Source: JADLCX01 sp964630785
GTDB taxonomy: Bacteria; Planctomycetota; Phycisphaerae; Phycisphaerales; UBA1924
Direction: 5' to 3'
Assembly (NCBI GenBank): GCA_964630785.1
Contig: CAZVZG010000011.1
Span: forward strand, 79,490-143,489
Length of the DNA stretch: 64,000 bases
Part shown: positions 43,228 through 52,090 of the stretch, in pieces
Layout: each line of letters opens with the position of its first letter
Position numbering within the stretch: the first letter of the stretch is position 1
Program-made: the position numbers and the translations under genes
Notes under the pieces: model-generated
Databases searched by the model: none
What the model saw: only the letters and a program-made list of their open reading frames with translations
Told to the model about the DNA's origin: nothing

Positions 43228-44481
43228 TTACCGGCTCGTTCCCGCGACGGTCGGGCGCGACACGGCGCCGCGGGCGGCGCGGAGAGCGTTGTCCAGGTCG
43301 GCGATCAGGTCGTCCGCGTGTTCGATGCCGACGCTCAGGCGGATGAGCGTGTCGGAGATGCCCAGTTCGCGGCGCATCTCCGCGGGCACACTCGCATGGG
43401 TCATGATCGCGGGATGCTCGATGAGCGACTCGACGCCGCCGAGCGACTCGGCCAGCGTGAGAATCTTCACCGTCTCCAGAAAGCGGCGGGCCTCGTCCAG
43501 CCCGCCCTTGATGAAGAACGTGATCATGCCGCCGAATCCAAGCCCGCCGGGCGCCGTCTGCTTCTTCGCGAGCGCGTGCTGCGGGTGTGAGGCCAGGCCG
43601 GGATAGACAACGCGCTCGACGCCATCGTGCTTCTCGAGCCACGCCGCGATCTTCGAGGCGTTTTCACAGTGCCGCTGCATCCGGACGGCGAGAGTCTTGG
43701 CCCCGCGAAGCGCGAGATAGCTGTCGAACGGGCCGAGCACCGCGCCAACGGCGTTCTGGTGAAAGCGGACCTTCCTCGCCAGTTCGAGGTTGCCCGTGGC
43801 CAGCACGCCGTTCACCACGTCGCTGTGCCCGCCGAGGTATTTGGTGCCCGAGTGCAGAGAGATGTCGAACCCGTGCTCCAGCGGACGCTGGTTGATCGGC
43901 GTGGCGAAGGTGTTGTCGCACACCAGCAGGCAGGCCGGGCACTTTCGCCTGGTTGCCTGGGAGATCGCGGACAGGTCCACCAGCTTGAGGGTCGGGTTGG
44001 TCGGCGTCTCGACCCACACGAGGGCGGTCCCGGCCGTGAGCGCGGCCTCGAACTTCTTCGTGTCGGTCATGTCCACAAACTTGATCTTCAGGCCCTGCGA
44101 GCGGGCCTTGACCTTCTGGAACTGGCGGTTGGTGCCGCCGTACACGTCGTCCATGCAGACGACCTCGTCGCCCGCGGTCAGGAGTTCGAGCACGCAGTCC
44201 ATGGCCGCCAGCCCGCTGGCGAAGGCGAACCCGCCGCAGGACGGGTCGTCCTTCTCGTCGATCCTGGACCCTTCCAGCCTGGCGACCAGCCGCTCGTACG
44301 CGTATCGCGTGGGGTTGTGCGACCGGCTGTACTCAAAGCCGGTGTGTTCGCCGGGAGAACGCTGGGCATAGGTGGAGGACGTGAAGATCGGCGGCATGAC
44401 CGCGCCGGTGACGGGCTCGGCGTGCTGGCCGGCGTGGATGACCTGGGTGTCGATGTGGAGCTTGGCGCTGTCGGGTGTCAT
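43228..44481 (-). CDS. Cystathionine gamma-synthase/gamma-lyase family PLP enzyme
   Basis: 417 aa from MTPDSAKLHIDTQ. PLP lysine in the SGTKYLGGHSDVV block; phosphate-binding and substrate motifs include YSRSHNPTR, FASGLAAMD, CDNTFATP and SLIEHPAIMTHASVP. The gene sits 100 nt downstream of the cystathionine beta-synthase gene on the same strand, so together they form a reverse transsulfuration pair (homocysteine to cystathionine to cysteine); gamma-lyase is therefore the likelier activity, but sequence does not separate it from gamma-synthase. Confidence 0.93.
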   Translation of the reverse strand: MTPDSAKLHIDTQVIHAGQHAEPVTGAVMPPIFTSSTYAQRSPGEHTGFEYSRSHNPTRYAYERLVARLEGSRIDEKDDPSCGGFAFASGLAAMDCVLELLTAGDEVVCMDDVYGGTNRQFQKVKARSQGLKIKFVDMTDTKKFEAALTAGTALVWVETPTNPTLKLVDLSAISQATRRKCPACLLVCDNTFATPINQRPLEHGFDISLHSGTKYLGGHSDVVNGVLATGNLELARKVRFHQNAVGAVLGPFDSYLALRGAKTLAVRMQRHCENASKIAAWLEKHDGVERVVYPGLASHPQHALAKKQTAPGGLGFGGMITFFIKGGLDEARRFLETVKILTLAESLGGVESLIEHPAIMTHASVPAEMRRELGISDTLIRLSVGIEHADDLIADLDNALRAARGAVSRPTVAGTSR

Positions 44482-44581
44482 GGCCAACTATAACAACGGA
44501 CCACGCCGGCATCGAGAGAGCGCCGTGCGGCGTGAGCCGCCCTTTCGTCGCGGCCCGAGAACCGCCGCGAGCCACGATCCG

Positions 44582-46063
44582 CTACCGCGGCAACTGGCTC
44601 CGCAGATAGTTGATCATGTCGATCTTGGTAATCAGGCCGAGGAACTCGCCGCCGCCCGGACCGCCGCGGGACTTGTCCACCACGATCGCCACCCGGTCGG
44701 CCCGGAAGATCGGCATGAGGCTGCTCACGGGCGCCTCGGGCGAGAGCGTTTCTAGCCGGCGCATCATGAAGTCCGACACCGGACGGTGGAACGCGCCCTC
44801 GTCGGTCGAGATCGCGATCAGGATGTCGCCCTCGTCGAGGATGCCCACGACTTTTCCCGCCTGGTCGAGCACGGCCATCTGGCTCACGCCGTAGAGCTGC
44901 ATCCACTTGATCGCCTGGCGCACCGGGTGCGTCTCGCCCAGGGTGTAATCCTCGCCCAGGTCGTGCCGCCGCGCGATCAGGTCGCGCAGGTCGTGCGTCT
45001 TCTCCCGCTGGATGAACCCGTTGTCCATCATCCAGAAGTCGTTGTACATCTTCGAGAGGTACTTGGCCCCGTTGTCACAGACCAGCGTGACGACGTTGAG
45101 CGGCTTGCTGCCCGCGGGCTGCTTGCGGCACCACTTGAGCGCGGCCGAGAGGATGCAGCCCGAACTCGAACCCGACAGCACGCCCTCTCTGGCCAGCAAC
45201 TCCCTGGCCGCGAAGAACGACTCGCCGTCGGTGACGGTGATGGCCTCGCTCACGAGCGAGAGGTCGCAGATGTCGGGCACGAAGTCCTCGCCCATGCCCT
45301 CGACGAGCCACGAGCCGGGCTCGACCTTGCGGCCCTCATTCACGAGCGGCGCGAGGATCGAGCCCGCCGGATCGGCCAGGATCATCTTCACGGGCTTGTG
45401 CTTGCCAGACTCGGCACGATGCTTGAAGTACCGTCCGATCCCCGAGAGCGTGCCCGCCGAACCGACGCCGCAGACGACGGCATCGACCCCGCCGAGCCCC
45501 GCGAGTTGTTCCTCGATCTCCGGGCCGGTCCCCTGCTCGTGGGCCCGCGGGTTGTCGGGGTTACCGAACTGGTTGACGTAGAGCGAGTTGGGGGTCTTTC
45601 TGGCGAGCGCGGCCGCGACCTCCTGGTAGTACTCGGGGTGCCCCTTGGCCACGTCGCTGCGCGTCAGGATCACCTCGGCGCCCATCGCTTTGAGGTGCTG
45701 GATCTTCTCCTGGCTCATCTTGTCGGGCACGACGACCTTGATCCGGTATCCTCGCTGGCCGGCAACCAGGGCGAGGGCCAGCCCGGTATTGCCGGCGGTG
45801 GCTTCAACGATCGTCGGCGGCGGCACGCCCTTGGGGTTCAGCCGGCCGTCTTTCTCGGCTGCGGCGATCATGGAGAGGCCGATGCGGTCCTTGATCGAGC
45901 CCGCCGGATTCATCAACTCCATCTTGCCGAAGAGCCGGTGCTTGCCGGGTCCGGTGTCGAGGCGGCGAAACTCCAGCATCGGCGTGCGCCCGATCATGTC
46001 GAGCACGTTTGCGTATGGGGCGGACAGCGGAAGCGGCGTGGCTGAGGGGTGGGCGGCGGTCAT
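44582..46063 (-). CDS. cbs: Cystathionine beta-synthase with CBS-domain regulatory tail
   Basis: 493 aa. PLP-dependent type-II fold with the lysine in NPAGSIKDRIGLSMI and the phosphate loop in TAGNTGLALALVAGQRG plus GVGSAGTLSGIGRY. The C-terminus (residues about 360-490) carries two CBS motifs, seen as MQLYGVSQMAVLD, GILDEGDILIAIS, FMMRRLETLSP and GLITKIDMINYL, likely to bind adenosine nucleotides or S-adenosylmethionine. Condenses homocysteine with serine (or O-acetylserine). First gene of the two-gene transsulfuration cassette; divergent from the SGNH-like lipoprotein. Confidence 0.94.
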   Translation of the reverse strand: MTAAHPSATPLPLSAPYANVLDMIGRTPMLEFRRLDTGPGKHRLFGKMELMNPAGSIKDRIGLSMIAAAEKDGRLNPKGVPPPTIVEATAGNTGLALALVAGQRGYRIKVVVPDKMSQEKIQHLKAMGAEVILTRSDVAKGHPEYYQEVAAALARKTPNSLYVNQFGNPDNPRAHEQGTGPEIEEQLAGLGGVDAVVCGVGSAGTLSGIGRYFKHRAESGKHKPVKMILADPAGSILAPLVNEGRKVEPGSWLVEGMGEDFVPDICDLSLVSEAITVTDGESFFAARELLAREGVLSGSSSGCILSAALKWCRKQPAGSKPLNVVTLVCDNGAKYLSKMYNDFWMMDNGFIQREKTHDLRDLIARRHDLGEDYTLGETHPVRQAIKWMQLYGVSQMAVLDQAGKVVGILDEGDILIAISTDEGAFHRPVSDFMMRRLETLSPEAPVSSLMPIFRADRVAIVVDKSRGGPGGGEFLGLITKIDMINYLRSQLPR

Positions 46064-46170
46064 TCGAGTGGAGTTTAGCCAGAAATCGGGGCCCCCTGCC
46101 GCCACGGATCAATCCGGCGGTATGCTCGGCACGCTGAGCCCGCGCCCCTCGGGGCGTCACAGGAGCCCGA

Positions 46171-47136
46171 ATGATGATTCGCCGCCACCTTGCCACCGTT
46201 CTGAGTGCCGCCCTTCTGGTTGCTTCGCTCGCCGGGTGCGACCGGGGCGGACACCCTGCGGCCGCGGCCGCGACCGTCAAAACGCCCGCCGCGCCGGCCC
46301 CGGTTCCTCTCAAGCTGGACCAGACGGTGGTCATCGGCGCGAGCGTCTCGGCCGGGGCCGAAGTCACGCTGCCCGGACTCCCGCCGCAGATGTTCGGAGG
46401 TGATGCCGATCTGGCCGACGCGCTCGCGGCCGCGACGCGGGGCCCGGCGCCCGCCGACTTCGCGGACATCATGTTTTTCATGAACGCCGACGCGAACGCC
46501 CGCAAGCAGTTAGAAGAGGCCAAGGCCGTCAACCCCAGATTCGTGTTCGCGATCGACTACCTCTTCTGGCACGCCTACGGCTCGTCCCTGAGCGACGACG
46601 CACGGCGGGCGCTGTTCGACAAGGGGCTGGAGCGCCTCGGCGCGTTCACCTGCCCCGTGGTGGTCGCCGACCTGCCGGACATGTCGCACGCGATCGGCAA
46701 GATGCTCATGAAGAGCCAGGTGCCATCGGCGGCCATCCTCGACGAGCTCAACGGGAAACTCGACACTTGGGCGAAGGGCAGGCCCAACGTGGTGGTGGTG
46801 CACCTGCGTGACACGGTCAAGAACGCGATGGCCGGCGGAAAGGTCACGCTGGGCGGGCGCACGTTCGAGGGCCCCGCCGCCCGCGGGTTGCTGGTCACCA
46901 ACGGCCTGCACGCCACCGCCGACGGCCTCATCGCGATCGCGCTGGAGTGCCTGGACGATCTCAAGGCCCGGGGCCTGCTGCCCGCCGGCGCGGCGTGGGA
47001 TCACGACGCGGCCGCGATCAAGACCAGGCTCACGCAGGCAAGACTCGCGGCGGAGGCCGACAAAGGCAACGATTCGGCTCACGAAGCCGAGCCCGCGGGC
47101 TCACGCAAAGGTGCAGCCGGTTCGGGCGGACACTGA
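46171..47136 (+). CDS. SGNH-hydrolase-like lipoprotein
   Basis: 321 aa. Signal and lipobox ASLAGC, then a Pro/Ala linker. VVIGASVSAGAEV has the nucleophile Ser in a GDS-like block I (GAS), and the block-V position reads LHATADGLIAIA within NGLHATAD, so the usual catalytic Asp is Asn or missing, while the His remains. Block III region YLFWHAYGSS is plausible. The Lys-rich, Ala-rich C-terminus is poorly ordered. Could be an esterase-like envelope protein, or an inactive relative. SD-like AGGAG ends 6 bases before ATG. Confidence 0.72.
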   Translation: MMIRRHLATVLSAALLVASLAGCDRGGHPAAAAATVKTPAAPAPVPLKLDQTVVIGASVSAGAEVTLPGLPPQMFGGDADLADALAAATRGPAPADFADIMFFMNADANARKQLEEAKAVNPRFVFAIDYLFWHAYGSSLSDDARRALFDKGLERLGAFTCPVVVADLPDMSHAIGKMLMKSQVPSAAILDELNGKLDTWAKGRPNVVVVHLRDTVKNAMAGGKVTLGGRTFEGPAARGLLVTNGLHATADGLIAIALECLDDLKARGLLPAGAAWDHDAAAIKTRLTQARLAAEADKGNDSAHEAEPAGSRKGAAGSGGH

Positions 47137-47160
47137 CTGCGCACGGACGTGCGGTCTGGT

Positions 47161-48807
47161 TCAGAACTGGGCCCAAACCGAGAGCCCGACGATGGCGCAA
47201 AGGGCCCCCGCGAGCGCCCACTTGAGCCGGCGCACGGTGCGATCGATCCGCAGCCGCTCGATCGGTTCGCCCACAATCGCTCGCAGTCGGCGTTGGCGGT
47301 AGGCAATCGAGCCGTGACGCCAACTCCTCCGCTCGCGCGACATGTGGTTGAGCACGGCGACCTGATCCAGCGCCCGCGTCATCGCGGCCACGGCTTCGGG
47401 CGTAACGCTTGGCGGCTCTTGAGTGTCGGCGGCGCCGGGCTCGGGTTGAGCATCCCACAACGTGGGGCCGTCGTCGGGCGAGGGGCGCACGCGGCTGAGC
47501 GCCTGCACGGCGAACGCGTCGGCCTGCCACTCAAACCGCCGGCTGACAAATCCGAACCAGGCGAGCCCGAGCAAGAGGGACGCCAGCGTCATCACGCCTT
47601 CGAAGGCGAGCGACCCGTCGAGGATCCCCGCGATCCGGGCTCGCCCGGTTCGTGCGAGCACCTCGACGACCGCCACGCCGACGATCCCGATGGCGGCCGC
47701 GGCCGCGCTGATGCCCGTGAGGATCGAGAGTGCGAGCCAGGGCATGTGCTTGTGCCTGGCGTGCCCGACCTCGTGGGCCATGACGGCCTCGACCTGACGG
47801 GCGGGGAGGTGCTCGAGGAGCGCGTCGGTGAGCAGGATGTAGCGGAGCGGACCGACGAGCCCTATGACCGCACCGTTGATCATCGTGCCGTGCGTGCGCC
47901 AGACGAGCACGTCGCGGACCTTCACGCCGCTGGCGGTGCAGATCGCGGCCAGCCGGCTGCGAAGCGGGCCGGGAGCGAGGCGAACGGTGTCCCAAACCCG
48001 CCTCAGGACCACGGGGCTGAGGGTAAAGACGACCACGACGCCCGAGATCTGCAGGACGGTGCGAGCCCACTGGCGGGCGTCGCTGTCGGCGAGTTGCCGG
48101 CCGATCCGGCCGAGCCAATCGGCGCGGCCGGCGTTGCCCGCGAGCCACGCGAGGACGCGGTCCAGCGATTCGCTCCAAACGGCGATGAGCCCGATGGGCA
48201 CGAGGCTGAGCAGCACCTGGTGGCGCAGATTGAGCAGCACGTACTGCCAGCGCGTCGGCGGGGTGAACACCGGCAGTCCCTGGTCGAGCATGCGAAGCGT
48301 GGTCGCCTCGCGCAGGCGCCGTTCGATGGGCTCGTAAGCCCACCATCCGACCATGAACACGAGGATCGGCAGCGAGATGACGGCCAGTTCGTCGACGGCG
48401 ATCAGGTCGCCGACCGTTTCTCGCACGCGGTCCAGCAATCCGAGCGCCAACACGTCGGCGGCGTAGAGCAGCACGGCCGCCCAGCGCGACGCCAGCAGCA
48501 TCCGCTCGGCGAGCAACGCGGCACGGTACGTTCCACTCCGCTGAAGGGCACGGGCCAGGGTGGCGATCACCAGCCAAGTCGCGCCAGCGAGCAGGGTCAT
48601 CGGCCCCAGCGACGCCAGCCATGCCCAGGCGCTGGCTCCCGCGTCACCTCCCCCCACCAACCCGCCGCCATCCGCGAACAACGACCCAGGAAACTGGTCG
48701 TGCACGACGATCACCATGAACATCGCGATGACCAGAACGTGCAGCAAGGCTCGGGCACCTCGGGCTTGGAACGGGACTGTTGCGCGGCCGGGTGTCGCCG
48801 GCGTCAT
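47161..48807 (-). CDS. M48-family membrane metalloprotease (HtpX-like)
   Basis: 548 aa from MTPATPGRATVPF. About six membrane helices fill the first 250 residues, and the zinc motif HEVGHARHKH lies near residue 344, with a downstream helix FEWQADAFAV supplying the third Glu ligand. A coiled, charged C-terminal region ends with a last membrane helix. Resembles a membrane-embedded quality-control or regulated-proteolysis enzyme. Three nt separate it from the upstream gene encoding the 541-aa secreted protein, so they form an operon; that partner could be its substrate or regulator. Confidence 0.88.
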   Translation of the reverse strand: MTPATPGRATVPFQARGARALLHVLVIAMFMVIVVHDQFPGSLFADGGGLVGGGDAGASAWAWLASLGPMTLLAGATWLVIATLARALQRSGTYRAALLAERMLLASRWAAVLLYAADVLALGLLDRVRETVGDLIAVDELAVISLPILVFMVGWWAYEPIERRLREATTLRMLDQGLPVFTPPTRWQYVLLNLRHQVLLSLVPIGLIAVWSESLDRVLAWLAGNAGRADWLGRIGRQLADSDARQWARTVLQISGVVVVFTLSPVVLRRVWDTVRLAPGPLRSRLAAICTASGVKVRDVLVWRTHGTMINGAVIGLVGPLRYILLTDALLEHLPARQVEAVMAHEVGHARHKHMPWLALSILTGISAAAAAIGIVGVAVVEVLARTGRARIAGILDGSLAFEGVMTLASLLLGLAWFGFVSRRFEWQADAFAVQALSRVRPSPDDGPTLWDAQPEPGAADTQEPPSVTPEAVAAMTRALDQVAVLNHMSRERRSWRHGSIAYRQRRLRAIVGEPIERLRIDRTVRRLKWALAGALCAIVGLSVWAQF

Positions 48808-48809
48808 TC

Positions 48810-50435
48810 CTAACGCTTCGAGACCACCTCGCCCAGGTCGATCTGCACCCCCGGCACGCCGGAGACTGTGGACCGCTGGTAATAATCCGCGTCGAGCACA
48901 CCCGGGCGCACGCTGGTGAACACGACGCACGAGCGGCCGTGAGTGGCCGCGTACTCAAAATCGCCCCGACCTGGACCGGCATAATCGGCGTTGTTGACGG
49001 ACTGCGCGTGGAAGTGGTAGTGGGCCAGGGCGCGGCCTCCGGCGCCCTCTGCCTGGAACATGTCATCGGATGCGACAAACGTGCGATCGTTGACCCGCTG
49101 GGCTGGGCGGGGCGCATAGCCGTGCACGACAAACCCCGGACGGGCGGGATCGATATCCCACTTCGGCTTGATGTTCCCTCCGACCGATTGCATCGGCACG
49201 GCGTCGGTGGCGAAGATGGCGCCGCCGTACTCGGCGGACGAGTCGTTGCGGTCCGCCGCGGCCTGCACGAAGAGCGAATCGATCACGCGGGGGTCTTTCA
49301 GCGACTCGTCGATCACCAGGATCGCCAGCACGTCGCCCCAGACCAGTTGGTCCTGCCAATCACTCAGGAGTTCGCGGCTCATGATCTCGCCCACGCCCAG
49401 CCCCTCGCCCTTTCGCCACTTGCGCCGGGGTTCGAGACGCTTGGAGAGCTCGGCCAGGAGCGTGTCGCGGTCGGCGGTGAGCCATTCGGCGTGGTTCTTC
49501 GCGGCCCACCTCACCGGTTCGAGGTGACGGAGCACCAGGCCCTTCGCCTGGGCCGCGGACAGTTTCTGCACGGCGGCCTGGGTGCTCGACCACCAGTCGG
49601 CCGCGCCGGGGTCCTTGTTTTCGATGAGTTCGTTCAGCCACGCCAGTTCGGAGCCGGTCACGGGCACGATGCGCAGTTCGGCCGCGGCCCGGGCGATCGG
49701 CTTGACCGCGGGATCGTCCGCCGACACCGCTGCAAGGAGATCGCGCCGGGTCGCGCCGCTCGGGTCGAGTCGGCCCAGCAGTTCCCACGCGGCCTGACGC
49801 TGCTTTTCAATGATCTCCGACGACTGACCGGGCAGCTCGCCCCGTTCGCCGCCGGGCTTCACGTACACGCCGAAGACGACCTGTTCGATCGACTGGCCGG
49901 GGTGAAGGGCGAGCAGGGCCGCACGCTCAGGCCGATCCGCATCCAGCGGCGTCGGCACTCGTCTCGAGTAGGAACGGACCAGCGCGCCGTCCATCTCACG
50001 CCAAGCATGGTCTTGAGCGCCTTTGTCAGCGATCTCCTTGCACATGATGTCGATCACCGGCCACTGCACCTCGGTGGGCATGCGCAGGCGGAGGAACTTG
50101 CGGTTGTCGGCCTGGCCCTCGGGCGTCGTGTCGAGGAAGAGCTTTCCCAGCGCGTTCTGCCGCAACGAGACCGGCGCGCTGCTTTTCCAGAGCACCTGTT
50201 TGAGCGTTTCACGAACGGCCGCTCGATCGGCCTGGCCGTCCTGAAGCGCCTGCCAGAGCCGATCGAGCGCCTGGTTACGCTTGTTGGCCCCGCCCTGGGA
50301 ATCGAGAATGGTCAGCGTGTCGGCGCCGGGATCGAACTCGCCGCTTGCCGGGGTTGCAACCGCGGCCCATGCTGTGAACGCCAACATCCCCCCCACCGCG
50401 ATCGCCAACCACCACCCGTGACCGTGCTTGTTCAT
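48810..50435 (-). CDS. Secreted protein with helical repeats, operon partner of the M48 protease
   Basis: 541 aa from MNKHGHGWWLAIAVGG; the longer upstream frame is non-coding. Signal peptide (LAIAVGGMLAFTAWAA) followed by helical-repeat-like text (SLRQNALGKLFLDTTPEGQ, EIIEKQRQAAWELLGRL). The second half is richer in Trp/Tyr: WWSSTQAAVQKLSAAQAK, AKNHAEWLTADRDTLLAELS and RRKWRKGEGLGVGEI. No named domain recognised; the C-terminus (GRGDFEYAATHGRSCVVFTSVRP) looks like a beta domain. Envelope-located partner of the protease, role unknown. Confidence 0.78.
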   Translation of the reverse strand: MNKHGHGWWLAIAVGGMLAFTAWAAVATPASGEFDPGADTLTILDSQGGANKRNQALDRLWQALQDGQADRAAVRETLKQVLWKSSAPVSLRQNALGKLFLDTTPEGQADNRKFLRLRMPTEVQWPVIDIMCKEIADKGAQDHAWREMDGALVRSYSRRVPTPLDADRPERAALLALHPGQSIEQVVFGVYVKPGGERGELPGQSSEIIEKQRQAAWELLGRLDPSGATRRDLLAAVSADDPAVKPIARAAAELRIVPVTGSELAWLNELIENKDPGAADWWSSTQAAVQKLSAAQAKGLVLRHLEPVRWAAKNHAEWLTADRDTLLAELSKRLEPRRKWRKGEGLGVGEIMSRELLSDWQDQLVWGDVLAILVIDESLKDPRVIDSLFVQAAADRNDSSAEYGGAIFATDAVPMQSVGGNIKPKWDIDPARPGFVVHGYAPRPAQRVNDRTFVASDDMFQAEGAGGRALAHYHFHAQSVNNADYAGPGRGDFEYAATHGRSCVVFTSVRPGVLDADYYQRSTVSGVPGVQIDLGEVVSKR

Positions 50436-50641
50436 GAGGCCGAAGGGTAGAGGCGGGCAAGCGATGGAGCGGCCTGCGGAGGCCGACCACTCTGGCGGTA
50501 AGTGGGCCATCAGTGCTACGAGGCTGATCCAACCGTGTGCCTCGCTGATTGAACGGTCGATCCGCTCCCATCCCCCAAGAACTCCCCACCCGCACGCCGG
50601 ACCGGTCGTAGAATGTTGGGAACCCCGGAGCCCGATCTGAC

Positions 50642-50959
50642 TTGGCCAAGCAGTTGCCGACCATCTCCGCCCACCGCTCGTCCACACCCTCCGCGGCCGC
50701 GCCGGGAGGAGGAGGGGGGGGCACGCAGGGGACGCTCGCAGAGCGGGTGGCCCGCATCGTCGAGATGATCCGGCCCGCGGTTCAGGCCGACGGCGGCGAC
50801 GTGGAACTGGTGGAAATCACGCCGGACAACCGTGTGCGGATCCGCCTGCACGGGGCGTGCGTGGGGTGCCCGTCGGCGAGCGTGACGCTGCAACTGGGCA
50901 TCGAACGCAATCTGCGGGAGTACATCCCGGAAATATCCGGTGTGGAATCTGTGGAATAG
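50642..50959 (+). CDS. NifU C-terminal domain Fe-S scaffold-like protein
   Basis: 105 aa from a TTG start; GGAG lies about 11 bases upstream and no better ATG exists before the core. After a Gly/Ser-rich leader, the NifU-C/Nfu domain is present: AERVARIVEMIRPAVQADGG and LHGACVGCPSASVTLQLGIE, in which GxCxxC carries the cluster-binding Cys pair. Likely Fe-S cluster carrier (NfuA-like without the A-type domain). Upstream of csrA, with 136 nt between; divergent from the 541-aa gene. Confidence 0.9.
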   Translation: MAKQLPTISAHRSSTPSAAAPGGGGGGTQGTLAERVARIVEMIRPAVQADGGDVELVEITPDNRVRIRLHGACVGCPSASVTLQLGIERNLREYIPEISGVESVE

Positions 50960-51002
50960 ATTGCCCACAAGAGGGGAATTGTCGAGGCCGGGGTGGTTTG
51001 GG

Positions 51003-51030
51003 CTTGGCGGGCCGCCCGCCCGTGGTATCA
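51003..51030 (+). promoter_or_regulatory. Candidate csrA promoter TTGGCG-N16-TATCAT
   Basis: Two hexamers with a 16-base spacer, ending about 66 nt upstream of the csrA ATG. The resulting 5' leader contains GGA motifs (GGGGACTGGAGG) close to the ribosome-binding site, where CsrA itself could bind and autoregulate. Confidence 0.45.
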
Positions 51031-51095
51031 TGGCCAAAGGCGTCGAGTCGGGAGCAAGCCGAACGCACGCACGGCACAGGGGACTGGAGGTCCGA

Positions 51096-51323
51096 ATGCT
51101 CGTCATCACCCGTCGCGAAGGCGAAGAAGTGGTCATCGGCGACCCGAGCAGCCCGATCGGCATCGTTCGCATTGCGTCGATCAAGGGCGATCGCGTGCGC
51201 ATCGCGTTCGACTTTCCCCGCTCGGTGGACGTTCACCGGCGCGAGGTCGCCAACCAGATCATCGAGGACAAGCCTCAGGTGATCGGGGCGATCAAGGGCG
51301 GGGTGGCGGCGCAGCCGGGCTGA
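51096..51323 (+). CDS. csrA: CsrA, carbon storage regulator (RNA-binding)
   Basis: 75 aa. MLVITRREGEEVVIGD, the RIASIKGDRVRIAFDFP core and VHRREVANQI, with the RNA-contacting Arg residues at both ends. GGAGG is five bases before the ATG. CsrA binds GGA motifs in leaders and changes translation and stability. The gene ends with a short disordered tail (VAAQPG). A GGA-rich leader upstream could be its own target. Confidence 0.95.
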   Translation: MLVITRREGEEVVIGDPSSPIGIVRIASIKGDRVRIAFDFPRSVDVHRREVANQIIEDKPQVIGAIKGGVAAQPG

Positions 51324-51332
51324 TTACCGTAG

Positions 51333-51351
51333 CACGGGCCTCGGGCCCGTG
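51333..51351. terminator. CACGGGCC hairpin at the csrA 3' end
   Basis: Perfect 8-bp stem CACGGGCC / GGCCCGTG with three-base loop TCG, nine nt after the csrA stop. No T tract follows, so it is either a weak terminator or a REP-like palindrome. Confidence 0.5.
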
Positions 51352-51460
51352 GACTCGGCGTCAAATCCTGGAGTCTTGAAAATCACAGCCGACGCAAGAT
51401 CGCGCCGGGAGGCGCGAACGCTCTCTGCAATTGACACAGTGGTGAAACGCGACGTCGTTC

Positions 51461-51479
51461 CACGGACCGGAGGTCCGTG
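51461..51479. repeat. CACGGACC hairpin upstream of ndk's 3' end
   Basis: Perfect 8-bp stem CACGGACC / GGTCCGTG, loop GGA, seven nt beyond the ndk stop (ndk is on the minus strand). Together with the hairpin at 51333-51351 it forms a structured pair in the csrA-ndk convergent gap; the two share the pattern CACGGxCC. Confidence 0.5.
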
Positions 51480-51485
51480 TCGCGA

Positions 51486-51956
51486 TCATTCGGCCTTGCC
51501 GCCGGACATGTCGTAGACCCAGGCGTCGCCCGCGCGGGTCCAGTTCATCACTTCGCCCTTGCCGAAGAAAAGCGATAGCTCCTTCTCCGCGGCCTCGGGG
51601 CTGTCGGATCCGTGGATCAGGTTGAACGAGTTGCTCACGCCGAAATCGCCGCGGATGGTGCCCGGCGCGGCCTTGGACCCGAACGTCGCGCCCATCATGT
51701 TGCGGGCGACGGTGATCGCGCCGTTGCCGCGGATGGCCAGCACCAGCACGGGGCTGGAGGTCATGAACTTGACGAGTCCGGGGTAGAAGGGCTTGGCCTT
51801 GTGGGCCTCGTAGTGTCTCGCGGCCAAGTCCTGCGAGATCTGCATGAGCTTGCAGCCGACGACCTGCAGGCCCTTGTCCTCAAAGCGGGAGAGGATGCGG
51901 CCCATGAGACCGCGCTGGACGGCGTCGGGCTTGAGGATGATGAGGGAGGTTTCCAT
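51486..51956 (-). CDS. ndk: Nucleoside diphosphate kinase
   Basis: 156 aa. METSLIILKPDAVQRGLMGRI start, active-site His in SFNLIHGSDSPEAAEKELSLFF, plus KPFYPGLVKFMTSSP and GATFGSKAAPGTIRGDFG, all diagnostic. Balances NTP pools by transferring gamma-phosphate. The C-terminus is slightly longer than typical (MNWTRAGDAWVYDMSGGKAE). Convergent with csrA across a 160-nt hairpin-rich gap. Confidence 0.96.
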   Translation of the reverse strand: METSLIILKPDAVQRGLMGRILSRFEDKGLQVVGCKLMQISQDLAARHYEAHKAKPFYPGLVKFMTSSPVLVLAIRGNGAITVARNMMGATFGSKAAPGTIRGDFGVSNSFNLIHGSDSPEAAEKELSLFFGKGEVMNWTRAGDAWVYDMSGGKAE

Positions 51957-52037
51957 TTTGTGCTCCAGAAAGTTGAGTGGGCGGAAGGGTAGGGGAGCCG
52001 CGACAAAGTTCCAAACCCGGGAATCCTGAGTCCGTGC

Positions 52038-52067
52038 CACAGCCAGCCTGCTCTGAGGCTGGCTGTG
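52038..52067. repeat. REP palindrome 1 (downstream of the RAYT gene)
   Basis: Perfect 12-bp arms CACAGCCAGCCT / AGGCTGGCTGTG with six-base loop GCTCTG, starting 24 nt after the transposase gene's stop. Its loop is the reverse complement of the loop of copies 2 and 3, so this copy is inverted relative to them. Confidence 0.92.
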
Positions 52068-52090
52068 CGGCCTCGCTTGAATCGCCCGAT

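Noticed and set aside
47149..48813. Long plus-strand frame opposite the M48 protease
   Set aside because: HExxH and membrane helices are on the minus strand; this frame is a composition shadow.
51434..51439. TTGACA in the csrA-ndk gap
   Set aside because: No -10-like hexamer at 16-18 bases and no gene downstream in that direction.
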